Source of the DNA: Gemmobacter nectariphilus DSM 15620
GTDB lineage: Bacteria > Pseudomonadota > Alphaproteobacteria > Rhodobacterales > Rhodobacteraceae
DNA length: 64,000 bases
Reading direction: 5' to 3'
Assembly (NCBI RefSeq): GCF_000429765.1
Contig: NZ_AUCM01000011.1
Location: 62,001 to 126,000, forward strand
Part shown: positions 35,727 through 44,693 of the stretch, piece after piece
Layout of the letters: each line of letters opens with the position of its first letter
Position numbering within the stretch: position 1 is the stretch's first letter
The notes under the pieces: generated by a model
Seen by the model: only the letters and a program-made list of their open reading frames with translations
What the model was told of the DNA's origin: nothing
Databases searched by the model: none
Program-made: the position numbers and the translations under genes

Positions 35727-36965
35727 ATGGGCGAGCGTATCCTGATCGTCGGCACCTATGACACCAAGGATGACGAGCTGTCCTATATCGCCAGCGTGAT
35801 CCGGGCGCAGGGCGGGGCTGCCCTGTCGATGGATGTCTCGGTCCTGGGCGAGGCCAGCCGGCCGGCCGACTGGTCCAAACATGATGTCGCAGCCGCAGGT
35901 GGCGGCAGCATCGCCGAGGCCATCGCCGCCGAGGACGAGAACACCGCGATGCAGCTGATGGCGCGCGGCGCGGCAGCGCTGGCCAGCCGGCTTCACGCCG
36001 AAGGCCGGTTTGATGGGGTTCTGGTGCTGGGCGGGTCGATGGGGACCGACCTTGCGCTGGATCTGTGCGCGGCGCTGCCGGTGGGGGTGCCGAAATACAT
36101 CGTCTCGACCGTCAGCTTTTCCCCGATGATCCCGCCGGAACGGCTGGCGGCGGATGTGCAGATGATCCTTTGGGCCGGCGGGCTGTATGGCCTGAACCCG
36201 GTCTGCAAGGCCGCGCTGTCGCAGGCGGCGGGCGCGGTGCTGGGCGCCGCCCGGGCGGTGGAACCGCCGCGCCATGACCGGCCGATGATCGGCATGACCA
36301 GCTTTGGCAAGACGGTGCTGCGCTACATGGTGGCGCTGAAACCCGAACTGGAACGCCGCGGCTATGAGGTGGCGGTGTTCCACGCCACCGGCATGGGCGG
36401 GCGGGCGTTCGAAAACCTGGCCGAACAGGGCGCCTTTGCCGCCGTCATGGACTTTGCCCCGCAAGAGGTGTCGAACCATCTGTTCGGATCGGCCATCACC
36501 GCCGGGCCAAGCCGCATGACCGCCGCAGGCCGCGCCGGTGTGCCGCAGATGATCGCGCCGGGCTGCTATGATCTGGTCGATGTCGTCGGCTGGCACCCGG
36601 CGCCCGAGGCGTTCCGCGACACACCCAGCCACGCCCATAACCGGCTGCTGTCATCCTACCTGCTGAACGCGGATCAACGCCGGCAGGTGGCGCAGGCCAT
36701 CGGGGCAAAGCTGTCACAGGCCACCGCGCCGGTGACGCTGTTCCTGCCCCGGCACGGCTGCAACGAATGGGACCGCAGCGGCGGCCCGCTGTCCGACCCG
36801 GCCGCCCTGTACGCCTTTTGCGACGAGATGCGCGCGGCCATTCCGGCCACCGCCGATCTGGTCGAACTGGACGCCCATATCAACGATGCCGCCTTTTCCG
36901 AGGCCGTCCTTGCCCGCTTTGACCGCTGGATTGCCGAGGGCGTCGTGCCGCCTGGCCGGCCCTGA
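35727..36965 (+). CDS. Tm-1-like ATP-binding protein (UPF0261)
   Basis: 412 aa. N-terminal IVGTYDTKDDELSYIASVIR and GRFDGVLVLGGSMGTDLA, then MIGMTSFGKTVLRYM and GCNEWDRSGGPLSDP match the UPF0261 family, related to the tomato virus resistance protein Tm-1. Bacterial members often sit beside TIM-barrel or aldolase genes in catabolic clusters; their reaction is unknown. It converges on the HpcH aldolase gene of the catabolic operon across a 49-nt gap with a hairpin, so it may belong to the same pathway though transcribed separately. Confidence 0.87.
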   Translation: MGERILIVGTYDTKDDELSYIASVIRAQGGAALSMDVSVLGEASRPADWSKHDVAAAGGGSIAEAIAAEDENTAMQLMARGAAALASRLHAEGRFDGVLVLGGSMGTDLALDLCAALPVGVPKYIVSTVSFSPMIPPERLAADVQMILWAGGLYGLNPVCKAALSQAAGAVLGAARAVEPPRHDRPMIGMTSFGKTVLRYMVALKPELERRGYEVAVFHATGMGGRAFENLAEQGAFAAVMDFAPQEVSNHLFGSAITAGPSRMTAAGRAGVPQMIAPGCYDLVDVVGWHPAPEAFRDTPSHAHNRLLSSYLLNADQRRQVAQAIGAKLSQATAPVTLFLPRHGCNEWDRSGGPLSDPAALYAFCDEMRAAIPATADLVELDAHINDAAFSEAVLARFDRWIAEGVVPPGRP

Positions 36966-36993
36966 CCGCCGCCCCTGTCGGCAAGGGCGGCGG
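36966..36993. terminator. Probable shared terminator hairpin
   Basis: CCGCCGCCC, ten-base loop, GGGCGGCGG: a 9-bp GC stem in the gap between the convergent UPF0261 gene (ends 36965) and the aldolase gene (ends 37015). No T-run follows on either strand, so it may instead be a Rho-dependent end or an RNA-stabilising stem. Confidence 0.5.
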
Positions 36994-37014
36994 CTTCAGC
37001 GCTGCGACACCCCG

Positions 37015-37761
37015 TCAGGCAAAGGCCGCGTCAAACCCGGCCACAAGGATCGTGGCATCCGACCCGACGATCCCCAGCGCGATCCGGCCCGCATGGGGGG
37101 CCAGCGCCTCGGTCGTCATGGTGAAGATCCCGGCAGGGCGGCTAGCTGCGGCGCAGGCGGTCAGGATGGTGTCGATCGCTTCGGCCACCGTCGTGCTGCG
37201 ACCCGAGGCCGCCAGCCCGACCCCCAGATCGCCCGGCCCGATGAACAGCAGATCCACCCCCGGAACAGACGCAATCTCGGCCACGCGGTCCAGCGCCTCG
37301 ACGGTCTCGATCTGAAGCGCCACCACGGTTTCCCGCGCGGCGCGCGCCAGCGCCTCGGGGATCGCCCGGCCATAGCCCGACATGCGCCCCGGCCCGGCCC
37401 CGCGCGATCCATGCGGCGGATAGTGGGCGGCATCCACCACCCGGCGCGCCTCGTCGGCGGTGTTGACGCGCGGCACCAGAATGCCCTCGGCGCCCCAGTC
37501 CAGCGCCTGCCCGATCGCCACCGGATCGACCCCCGGCACCCGGACCAGCGCTGACACACGATGCACGGCCGCCGCCCGCACCATGTTTTCCGCCGTTTCC
37601 GGCGAGACCGCCCCATGTTCCATGTCGATACAGACGAAATCGGGAAACGACCCGCAGGCAATTTCCGTCACCACTGGCGAGGGCACGGCAAGAAACGGGC
37701 CGCGCAACACCGGCAGATCGCCCGCATGGGCCGCCTGGATACGTTGGCGCAAAGGGGTCAT
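37015..37761 (-). CDS. HpcH/HpaI family aldolase
   Basis: 248 aa class II pyruvate-type aldolase, similar to 4-hydroxy-2-oxo-heptanedioate and 2-keto-3-deoxy-sugar-acid aldolases. Metal and pyruvate residues are visible: VCIDMEHGAVS, SALVRVPGVDPVAIGQALDW, VALQIETVEAL (Glu) and LLFIGPGDLGVGL (Asp). It releases pyruvate or a 2-oxo acid by retro-aldol cleavage. Overlaps the FAD oxidase gene by 4 nt and is the last gene of the 13-gene minus-strand cluster, which fits a terminal C-C cleavage step. Confidence 0.88.
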   Translation of the reverse strand: MTPLRQRIQAAHAGDLPVLRGPFLAVPSPVVTEIACGSFPDFVCIDMEHGAVSPETAENMVRAAAVHRVSALVRVPGVDPVAIGQALDWGAEGILVPRVNTADEARRVVDAAHYPPHGSRGAGPGRMSGYGRAIPEALARAARETVVALQIETVEALDRVAEIASVPGVDLLFIGPGDLGVGLAASGRSTTVAEAIDTILTACAAASRPAGIFTMTTEALAPHAGRIALGIVGSDATILVAGFDAAFA

Positions 37762-39137
37762 GCAAATGCCTTGCCGGGGTTGAGAATGCCGCGCGGGTCC
37801 AGCGCAGCCTTGACGGCCCGCATCGTGGCCAGTTCTTCGGCGGATCGGCTGTAACCGATCACGTCGCGCTTGATGGTGCCGATCCCATGTTCGGCCGAGA
37901 CCGTGCCCGCGTAATCGCGCGTCAGACCATAGACCATCGCCTTGATGTCCTTGGTCGGCTGATCGGCCCCGGCCGATGGCACGTTGACCACAAGGTGCAG
38001 GTTGCTGTCGCCCATATGGCCATAGCTCAGCGCCTGGGCATCGGGCCAGCGCGCCTTGATCGCAGCTTCCAGCGTTGCCACCGCCTCGGCCATGCGATCC
38101 AGCGGGATGCCGATGTCAAAGGGCGTCAGCTTGCCGATGATCCGGGGATATTCGCTGACCGATTCCCGCACGGCCCACAGGGCGCGTTCCTCGCGCAGGT
38201 TTCCGGCGATCACCGCATCTTCGACGATACCAGCCTCCATCGCGTCGGCCAGCGTCGTCTCCAGCCGCTCGCGCACCGAAGGGTCGAACCCGCCCGCCTC
38301 CAGGATGACATACACCCCATGCTGGCCCGACAGCGGATGCGGCGCCCCGATCCCCTCGCGCATGATGTCGTAGAAGCTGGGCCACATCACCTCAAAGGAA
38401 ATCAGCGCCGGCCCCATCGCCTTGCGCGCCTGCGCCAAGAGGGCCAGCATCGCCGCTGAATCCGCGACACCGACAAAGGCGGTGGCCCCATGGCTGGGGC
38501 GCGGTTGCAGGCGGAACACGGCTTGCGTGACGACGCCCATCGTGCCCTCGGTCCCGATGAACATCTGCTTGAGATCAAGCCCGACGTTGTTCTTCAGCAG
38601 CCGGTTCAGCGCAGGCAGGATCGTGCCATCGGCCAGCACGGCCTCGACGCCCAGAACGTGATCGCGGGTCATGCCATAGCGCAGCACCTGATTGCCGCCT
38701 GCGTTGGTGGAAATCACCCCGCCCAGCGTGCAGGTGCCGCGCGCGCCCAGATCGACGGCCAGCATCATGCCCTGATCGGCCGCCGCCTGCTGCGCGACTT
38801 GCAGCACGCATCCTGCCTCGGCCGTCAGGGTGGCCTGCGCCACATCGACCGAGATCACCCGGTTCATCCGTTCCAGCGACAAGGCAACGCCCTGCGCGAT
38901 CGGATGCGCGCCGCCGCACAGGCCCGACAGCCCGCCCTGCGTGACAACCGGCGTGGCAGTTTCGTTGCAAATCCGCAGCGCGGCCGACACATCGGCGGTG
39001 CTGCGCGGCCGCACCAGCGCCAGCGGTGTCACCGCAGGCAGGCCGGACCAGTCGGCGCGGTTGCGCTCGGGCACGTCCCCACCGGCCGAGACGATATCGG
39101 GCCCAAGCGCGGCCAGCAGGCGTTCCGTGACACTCAT
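37758..39137 (-). CDS. FAD-binding oxidoreductase (GlcD/D-2-hydroxyacid dehydrogenase type)
   Basis: 459 aa. PCMH-type FAD domain with TQGGLSGLCGGA and GTCTLGGVISTNAGG, and a C-terminal FAD-oxidase domain (YGHMGDSNLHLVVN, VSAEHGIGTIKRD) with substrate and metal residues. Related to D-lactate, D-2-hydroxyglutarate and glycolate dehydrogenases. It oxidises a 2-hydroxy acid to a 2-oxo acid, a suitable substrate for the following aldolase. Overlaps the flavin monooxygenase gene by 4 nt and the aldolase gene by 4 nt. Confidence 0.9.
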   Translation of the reverse strand: MSVTERLLAALGPDIVSAGGDVPERNRADWSGLPAVTPLALVRPRSTADVSAALRICNETATPVVTQGGLSGLCGGAHPIAQGVALSLERMNRVISVDVAQATLTAEAGCVLQVAQQAAADQGMMLAVDLGARGTCTLGGVISTNAGGNQVLRYGMTRDHVLGVEAVLADGTILPALNRLLKNNVGLDLKQMFIGTEGTMGVVTQAVFRLQPRPSHGATAFVGVADSAAMLALLAQARKAMGPALISFEVMWPSFYDIMREGIGAPHPLSGQHGVYVILEAGGFDPSVRERLETTLADAMEAGIVEDAVIAGNLREERALWAVRESVSEYPRIIGKLTPFDIGIPLDRMAEAVATLEAAIKARWPDAQALSYGHMGDSNLHLVVNVPSAGADQPTKDIKAMVYGLTRDYAGTVSAEHGIGTIKRDVIGYSRSAEELATMRAVKAALDPRGILNPGKAFA

Positions 39138-40222
39138 CCCCGCAGCCCCGCCTTTTGCAGAATTGGCAACACGCCCTCGCAGAAATAGGGCAGCTCGTTC
39201 GCGTAGTTCACAAAGCACAGCGCCGTCCCGGCAAATCCGGCGCGCGAGATCTCGACCATCTGCTCGGCAATATCGGCAGGCGTGCCGATCAGCGGGAAGG
39301 TGCCGCCGCCGCCCGCGAACCACTTGCGGTGCTGCTTGTAGGTTTCGGGATCAAAGTTGTTGGCATTGGCCGATTGCTTGCTGGTGTGCTGGTCCACGGC
39401 CTCGTTGTCGGCCATGGTGACGGCATAATGTTCGTAATACTCCTCGGCCTCGGCCCGGCTGGGGCGGCAGACGACATGGTTGGTCGTGAACACCCCAACA
39501 TCGCGCCCGGTCACGGCAGACCGCTTGGCAACGTCGTCAATCGTGCCCTTGCCTGCCTCGATGGTCTTGAAGGTGGTGAACAGGAAATCCGCATGTTTCG
39601 CCGCAAAGTCGCGGCCAGGCGGCGAGAAGGCCGCGTTCAGCACCGGCGGGCGTGTCCCGCGCAGCGGCTTGGGCAGCGTCTCGGCGCCCTTGAGGCTGTA
39701 GTATTTGCCATCATAGTCGAAGGGCGCGGTTTCGGCATAAAGCCGCGTGATGATGTCGATCCACTCGCTGGCCTGATCATAGGGCGCATCGACCTTGTTG
39801 ACCCCGAACAGGTTGAACTCGTCGGGGTTCCAGCCGGCAACGACGTTCAGCCCGGCCCGTCCGTTCGACGCATGATCGACCGTCGCCCAGGCCTTGGCGG
39901 CAAAGACCGGGTGAACCATCGGCACATGGACGGTGGAAAACAGGCCGATCCGTTCCGTCACCCCGGCCAGCGCGGCAGCAAAGGTGAAGGTTTCGAACGA
40001 ATGCAGGCGGTTGTTCATCTCGCCGCCAAAGCCCTTCCAGCGGGCGATCGGCAGAAAGAAGTCGATGCCGGCGCGGTCCGCGATCTGGGCCGCGCGCACG
40101 ATCTCGGGCCAGCTTGCGCTCCAGCGTTCGGGCACCTTGGTCAGGGTCAGGCCGCCATCGGCATTGGTGGCGAAGATGCCCAGCTTGAAACGGCTGGGTC
40201 CGTGCATGGGATGAGGAGTCAC
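39134..40222 (-). CDS. LLM-class flavin monooxygenase, RutA-like
   Basis: 362 aa, bacterial-luciferase TIM barrel, the length of the pyrimidine monooxygenase RutA (363 aa). The middle closely parallels RutA: KGFGGEMNNRLHSFETFTF, LNVVAGWNPDEFNLFG (RutA VNLVTGWQKPEYEQMG) keeps the Asn and Glu of that region. RutA opens an amide ring through a flavin N5-peroxide, so an analogous reaction on an amide or heterocycle is a reasonable inference. Needs reduced FMN from a separate reductase, none adjacent. Starts with GTG at 40222, overlapping the GntR stop (GTGA); an ATG five codons in is the alternative. Confidence 0.85.
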   Translation of the reverse strand: MTPHPMHGPSRFKLGIFATNADGGLTLTKVPERWSASWPEIVRAAQIADRAGIDFFLPIARWKGFGGEMNNRLHSFETFTFAAALAGVTERIGLFSTVHVPMVHPVFAAKAWATVDHASNGRAGLNVVAGWNPDEFNLFGVNKVDAPYDQASEWIDIITRLYAETAPFDYDGKYYSLKGAETLPKPLRGTRPPVLNAAFSPPGRDFAAKHADFLFTTFKTIEAGKGTIDDVAKRSAVTGRDVGVFTTNHVVCRPSRAEAEEYYEHYAVTMADNEAVDQHTSKQSANANNFDPETYKQHRKWFAGGGGTFPLIGTPADIAEQMVEISRAGFAGTALCFVNYANELPYFCEGVLPILQKAGLRG

Positions 40223-40917
40223 GGCATTTGCTCCGGCTGAAGGGTGGCAGGCGCGGCAACCGGGTCGGTCACGGCCTGACGAAAATGCGACAGCGCACTG
40301 TCGATGAAGTCTTCCATCACCTTGCGCGCGGCGACCGGGTCGCGGGCGGCAAAGGTCTCGACCAGACGGCAGACACCATGGGCCGCATCGGCCCGCGACT
40401 GGGCGGAACGCAGAGTCGCGTGACGCACCAGAACGACCTGATCGTCAAAACGCATCAGCACATCCTGCATCCGCCGGTTCGGAATGCGCCCCAGCCACAG
40501 GCCGCGAAAGGCGATGTTGGCCTTGACCGCCGATTCCTCGTCGCTCGCCGAGGCGATCACCCGGTCGCGCCCGGCGATATAGTCGGCCAGTTCGCCATCG
40601 GTCGTGGCGGCGGCCACATCTGCGACCCCCTGCGGCTCCAGCAGGCGGCGCATCTGAAAGATTTCCTCGACGTCGCGCAGGGTCAGGCGCGGCACATGGA
40701 AACCGCCATCGCGCTGTTCCAGCATGCCGTTCTGTTCCAGCCGGAACATTGCCTCGCGCACGGGGGTGCGCGAGACCGCAAGACGGCGGGCCAGATCCTC
40801 TTCGACCATGCGCTCGCCGGGCTGGAACACCCGGGCCTGCATCATGCGGCGCAACGTATCATAGACCTGCGCGGCAAGAGGCGGTTGGCGACGGATGCGA
40901 AAATCGGGCGAGGACAC
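40219..40917 (-). CDS. GntR family regulator (FCD/FadR subfamily)
   Basis: 232 aa. N-terminal winged HTH (AAQVYDTLRRMMQARVFQPG, then MVEEDLARRLAVSRTPVREA), then an all-helical FCD ligand domain. The start is GTG at 40917, with GGAG 7 nt upstream. Encoded inside the catabolic operon, overlapping the flavin monooxygenase gene. FCD regulators typically bind palindromes of the form NTGTATACAN; one (CTGTATACAG) lies on the dctP promoter, so it probably represses transport genes until the carboxylate ligand is present. Confidence 0.9.
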   Translation of the reverse strand: MSSPDFRIRRQPPLAAQVYDTLRRMMQARVFQPGERMVEEDLARRLAVSRTPVREAMFRLEQNGMLEQRDGGFHVPRLTLRDVEEIFQMRRLLEPQGVADVAAATTDGELADYIAGRDRVIASASDEESAVKANIAFRGLWLGRIPNRRMQDVLMRFDDQVVLVRHATLRSAQSRADAAHGVCRLVETFAARDPVAARKVMEDFIDSALSHFRQAVTDPVAAPATLQPEQMP

Positions 40918-40954
40918 AGGATACTCCGAACTCGATCAAGGCCCGCAGGGCCGG

Positions 40955-41653
40955 TTACGGCCGCACGGTCTCGGTCCACATGGGGAAATGGTAATTGCCC
41001 CCCTCGAACGGCGGGAAGGTGTGGAAATCTGCCCGCAGCTCGTGCCGGACCGGCGATTGCAGGGCGGCGGTCAGCGCCTCGGGGCTGTCGAACATCACGC
41101 GGTTGCGCTGAAGGTGGCGCACCTTGCGATGAGGCAGGAACGACACCCAATCGACCGGGGTCAGGATCTCGATCCCGCGAATGCCGGGCAGGCGCTGGAA
41201 CAGCGGGGGATGGCCGTGCATGTAATGCGCGTGCCAGGCGTTGTCGTCCTGGGCCGGGCCGGGATAGTGCACGACAAAGGAACAGGGCAGCGCACCGGCT
41301 GCGACCTGCGGCACCGGGTCCGGCACCGCCCAGGTCCGGCGCCAGAACGCCTGCGCCGTGGCATGTGTCCCGGCCAGCGACGGCAGGGCCGCCGTCAGCC
41401 CCTGCAAGGCCCCGCCCTGGGCGCAGGCGGCCTCCAGCTCTTCCAGCCGGGCAAAGTGCAGCTGCATCCCCAAGGGCGGCGAGGCGCCGTCATCGGTATA
41501 GCTGTCCTTGGCCGTGGCCGGAGTAAAGACCAGCGCCTCGGTCAGACCGGGCACGCCGGCCAGCAGGGCGCGCAGGGCGGCAAGCTCGCCCTCGGGGACC
41601 AGCGGATTGGTGCCGCTGGCCGCATCGTGGAACAGAACAAGGGCAAAGGTCAT
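40955..41653 (-). CDS. EthD-domain protein
   Basis: 232 aa, two ferredoxin-like alpha/beta segments. The C-terminal half (CSFVVHYPGPAQDDNAWHAH, then YMHGHPPLFQRLPGIRGIEI) matches the EthD/dimeric alpha-beta barrel family. The N-terminal half has a weaker copy with RALLAGVPGLTEALVFTP. EthD proteins accompany oxidative catabolic clusters and often isomerise or decarboxylate ring products; the function here is unknown. It starts 2 nt after dctM stops, so it is part of the TRAP message. Confidence 0.75.
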   Translation of the reverse strand: MTFALVLFHDAASGTNPLVPEGELAALRALLAGVPGLTEALVFTPATAKDSYTDDGASPPLGMQLHFARLEELEAACAQGGALQGLTAALPSLAGTHATAQAFWRRTWAVPDPVPQVAAGALPCSFVVHYPGPAQDDNAWHAHYMHGHPPLFQRLPGIRGIEILTPVDWVSFLPHRKVRHLQRNRVMFDSPEALTAALQSPVRHELRADFHTFPPFEGGNYHFPMWTETVRP

Positions 41654-41655
41654 CG

Positions 41656-42972
41656 CTATCGTCCCATCATGCTTGGCAACCATAGCGCCAGCTGGGGCAC
41701 TGCCGCCACCAGCGCAATCAGCACGATGGTCAGCCCCACATAGGGCGCCGCTGCCATCGCCATGGTGCGCAGAGTGGTCTCGCGCGGCGCCACGCCCAGC
41801 ACGACGAACAGCAGCATGCCAAAGGGCGGCGTGGTGAACCCGACCTCGTAGGCCAGCAGAAGCATCAGCCCGAACCAGACCGGATCAAAGCCGAACTGCT
41901 TGGCCAGCGGCATGAACAGCGGAATGGTGATCAGCATCATCGAGACCTGATCCATGAACATGCCAAGGATCAGCACCACAAGGATCATCATTGCCAGGAT
42001 GCCATAGGGCCCGACATCCAGCGACAGGATCGCCGTGATGAAGCCGTTCGACGCCCCCGAAAAGGCAAAGACCTGGCTGAAGGTCGTCGAGGCGGTGATG
42101 ATCAGGAAGGTCATCCCCGTGACCTTCATCGCATCGTCCAGCGATTGCCAGACCACCCGCAGGTTGAACTTGCGATAGACGATCAGCAGCGCGACCACGC
42201 CCATGCAGCCCAGACCGGCGCTTTCGGTCGGGGTGGCGATGCCCATGATGATCGTGCCGACGACGCAGAAGATCAGGAAGCCCATCGGCAGGATGTTGGC
42301 GGCAATCGTGCCCAGCTTCTGCCAGCCGCTGACCTTGGGGGTTTCGTATTGCGGGGCGGCCTCCGGGTCGATCGAGGTCTGCACCCAGATCAGGCCGGAA
42401 TACATCAGCACCAGGACGATCCCGGGGATCACGCCCGCGATCAGCAGCGCACCGACGTCAATCTCGGCCAGGCTGCCCAGCAGAACGCCCAGGGTGGATG
42501 GCGGAATGATCACCGCAAGGCTGCCGGCGCCCAGGATGGGACCATAGGCCATGTGGGGCTTGTAGCCGCGCTTGAGCATCTCGGGCGCCATCAGGCTGCC
42601 CATCATGCCGGCATTGGCCATGGACGACCCCGACAATGCGGCAAAGATCGACCCGGCGCCCAGCGTCACATAGCTGAGCCGTCCGCGCAGGTTGCCGATG
42701 GCAAGGTCGATGGCCTGGATCACCCGCTCGCCCAGACCGGAGCGGAAGAACAGGCTGCCCATCACCAGGAACATCGGCAGCGGCGCCAGCGAATAGGTTG
42801 TCACCGCCTCGGAGAAGTTCGAGATCATCTGCGTCACGCCGCGCGATCCGCCGAAGAACAGGAACAGCCCCATGATGTTGGTGGCAAAGAAGGCAAAGGC
42901 CACAGGCAGGCCCAGCCCCATCAGCACCATGATCGACGAGATCAGAATCGCGAATGCGTAAAGCCAATCCAT
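41656..42972 (-). CDS. dctM: TRAP transporter large permease
   Basis: 438 aa, 12-13 TM helices of the DctM family, which energises uptake with the Na+ gradient. Starts MDWLYAFAILISSIMVLMGL; contains LSGSSMANAGMMGSLMAPEM (typical small-residue motif) and GMFMDQVSMMLITIPLFMP. Works with DctQ and the periplasmic DctP to import carboxylates or related acids. 3 nt from dctQ. Its position next to catabolic genes indicates the imported compound is the pathway substrate. Confidence 0.93.
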   Translation of the reverse strand: MDWLYAFAILISSIMVLMGLGLPVAFAFFATNIMGLFLFFGGSRGVTQMISNFSEAVTTYSLAPLPMFLVMGSLFFRSGLGERVIQAIDLAIGNLRGRLSYVTLGAGSIFAALSGSSMANAGMMGSLMAPEMLKRGYKPHMAYGPILGAGSLAVIIPPSTLGVLLGSLAEIDVGALLIAGVIPGIVLVLMYSGLIWVQTSIDPEAAPQYETPKVSGWQKLGTIAANILPMGFLIFCVVGTIIMGIATPTESAGLGCMGVVALLIVYRKFNLRVVWQSLDDAMKVTGMTFLIITASTTFSQVFAFSGASNGFITAILSLDVGPYGILAMMILVVLILGMFMDQVSMMLITIPLFMPLAKQFGFDPVWFGLMLLLAYEVGFTTPPFGMLLFVVLGVAPRETTLRTMAMAAAPYVGLTIVLIALVAAVPQLALWLPSMMGR

Positions 42973-42975
42973 CGC

Positions 42976-43488
42976 TCAGTGCCCCCCGACTTCCATCAGG
43001 TCGCGCTCGTACATGTCGTCATACCCCAGCGCGTAGCGCAGCCATTCCAGCGCCGACAGGAAAAACGCGACCACCATGGGGGTGAAGACCACCCATTTGG
43101 GAATGTCGAAGGTGCGCATCTCGTAGGTGCCCCGCTGCACGGCCAGGGTCAGCGAATTCAGCGCCACCCAGCCCAGATACAAGCACAGCGCCATGCAGCC
43201 CAGATAGACGATCCGCGCCAGGACCTTCTTGGCCGAGGTCGGCAGCGCGATGCGCAGGAACTCGACGAAGACATGCCCCTTGGACCGGATCAGCCAGGGC
43301 ATCGACAGGAAGGTGATGTAGAGCAGGAAGAATTCCGAGGTGTTCACCGCCCAGCCAAGCGGGCGCATCCCGAGGTTTCGGACGGCCACATCGGACACCA
43401 CCAGCAGCACAAGCGCGCCGATGAGCAGACGGGCGATCACGGCCAGCAGCTGGCTCGTGCGACCTGTCAGGTCAAACAGGAGTTTCAT
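42976..43488 (-). CDS. dctQ: TRAP transporter small permease
   Basis: 170 aa, four TM helices, DctQ family. Begins MKLLFDLTGRTSQLLAVIAR; SMPWLIRSKGHVFVEFL carries the conserved GH(V/I)xVD/E-type motif. Start at 43488 because upstream in-frame codons overlap a hairpin and lack similarity. Between dctM (3 nt) and dctP (98 nt with a hairpin). Confidence 0.92.
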   Translation of the reverse strand: MKLLFDLTGRTSQLLAVIARLLIGALVLLVVSDVAVRNLGMRPLGWAVNTSEFFLLYITFLSMPWLIRSKGHVFVEFLRIALPTSAKKVLARIVYLGCMALCLYLGWVALNSLTLAVQRGTYEMRTFDIPKWVVFTPMVVAFFLSALEWLRYALGYDDMYERDLMEVGGH

Positions 43489-43552
43489 GGACGGATCCCG
43501 TTGGAATGGGGCAAGCCACCAGGCGCATCGGCGCAGGGCTTGCAAAGACGAC

Positions 43553-43573
43553 GGGGCGGGCTAGGCCCGCCCC
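43553..43573 (-). terminator. Intercistronic hairpin between dctP and dctQ
   Basis: GGGGCGGGC-TAG-GCCCGCCCC, a perfect 9-bp stem 14 nt after the dctP stop. On minus it is followed by a short U-containing stretch. Such stems commonly stabilise or partly terminate the message so the binding protein is made in excess over the membrane subunits. Confidence 0.65.
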
Positions 43574-43586
43574 GAAGGTTCTCAGA

Positions 43587-44561
43587 TCACTGGAACAGCT
43601 CTTTGAGCTTGGCGATATAGGTCGCGTCGCGCGCTTCCATGCGCTGCCACGAAGCGGCGGCGGCGGCTTCCAGGAACTTGGTCTTGCCCGGATCCTTCAT
43701 CTCGACGGCCTTCATGCCATTGGCGACCATGTCGGCCTTGAGCTTCTCGACCAGGGTGGCGGTTTCCTCGAAGCTCTTCTTTTCGTGCTCTTCGGCGGTT
43801 TCCACGATGATCTTCTGCGCTTCAGGCGACAGCGCGTTGAAGGCATCGAGGTTCATCGAGATCAGCACGTCCATGCGGAAGAAGCTGGGATCGACGCGAT
43901 ACTTGGTGAACTTGTCCCAGCCGAACGAGGCATAGCCCAGTGCCGGATAGGCGTTCGCATTGATCACGCCGCGCTCCAGCGAGGTATAGACCTCGCCAGC
44001 GGGCTGGATGATGAAGGTGGCGCCCAGATTTTCGAACAGCTGCTTGTAGAGCGGCGAGGCGCGCAGCACGATGTCCTTGAAGTCCACCATGCCGTCTGCG
44101 GTCAGCTTGGGCTCGTTCACGGTCCACAGATGGAAGCCGGCCGAGGCATCCATGTGGGCCAGCAGCTTGGCGTTGCCCTTTTTCTGGTAGATGCTGTCGA
44201 TCAGATCCCAGGCGCCATTCTTGCGCGCATCCATCGGGGTCAGCGTCGAGGCCGAAAGCACTTCGCCTTCGGGCACCAGTTCCAGATAGAGACCGGCAGG
44301 CAGCAGGACCATGTCGATCAGGCCCGACTGCTGGGCGGTGCCTTGCTGCGGGTTCGGGATGACCTCGGGCCCGCCCTTGATGTCGATGCGGACGACGCCT
44401 TTGCCCTTGGTGTTCACGTCATCGACGAAGCGGGCGAATTCCTTCGAGAAGTCGCTCGGGCCCGGGGTGAAGGTGACGGCGTTGATGACGTCTTCGGCGG
44501 CAGCGGCGGTGCCGAACACTGCCATCATGGCAGCAAAGGCCGCCGGTTTGAGGAATTTCAT
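43587..44561 (-). CDS. dctP: TRAP transporter substrate-binding protein
   Basis: 324 aa, DctP family. Signal peptide (MKFLKPAAFAAMMAVFGTAA ending AAA). ALGYASFGWDKFTKYRVDP and RGVINANAY are family regions; the carboxylate-clamping Arg is probably in VLRASPLYKQLFENLGA. Binds the substrate in the periplasm and hands it to DctQM. The ligand class cannot be read from sequence. It has its own strong promoter 98 nt upstream of the start. Confidence 0.92.
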   Translation of the reverse strand: MKFLKPAAFAAMMAVFGTAAAAEDVINAVTFTPGPSDFSKEFARFVDDVNTKGKGVVRIDIKGGPEVIPNPQQGTAQQSGLIDMVLLPAGLYLELVPEGEVLSASTLTPMDARKNGAWDLIDSIYQKKGNAKLLAHMDASAGFHLWTVNEPKLTADGMVDFKDIVLRASPLYKQLFENLGATFIIQPAGEVYTSLERGVINANAYPALGYASFGWDKFTKYRVDPSFFRMDVLISMNLDAFNALSPEAQKIIVETAEEHEKKSFEETATLVEKLKADMVANGMKAVEMKDPGKTKFLEAAAAASWQRMEARDATYIAKLKELFQ

Positions 44562-44657
44562 GGGTCGCTCCTTGTTGGTGGTGGCATCCGGTTTCCGCAG
44601 TCGGGCCGGGGCTTTGGTCGATCATGCCCTGCATTGGGGCTGGCCGTTATTTGTGTT

Positions 44658-44688
44658 CTGTATACAGTGTCCAGCGCCTCCCTGTCAA
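44658..44688 (-). promoter_or_regulatory. Sigma-70 promoter of dctP with GntR-type palindrome
   Basis: On minus: -35 TTGACA (44683-44688), 18-nt spacer, -10 TATACA (44659-44664). The -10 is embedded in the perfect palindrome CTGTATACAG (44658-44667), which resembles operators of FCD-type GntR proteins. A repressor bound there would block the -10 directly. The promoter starts 5 nt past the stop of CoA ligase 1, so dctPQM can be expressed separately from the upstream genes. Confidence 0.7.
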
Positions 44689-44693
44689 TTTGA

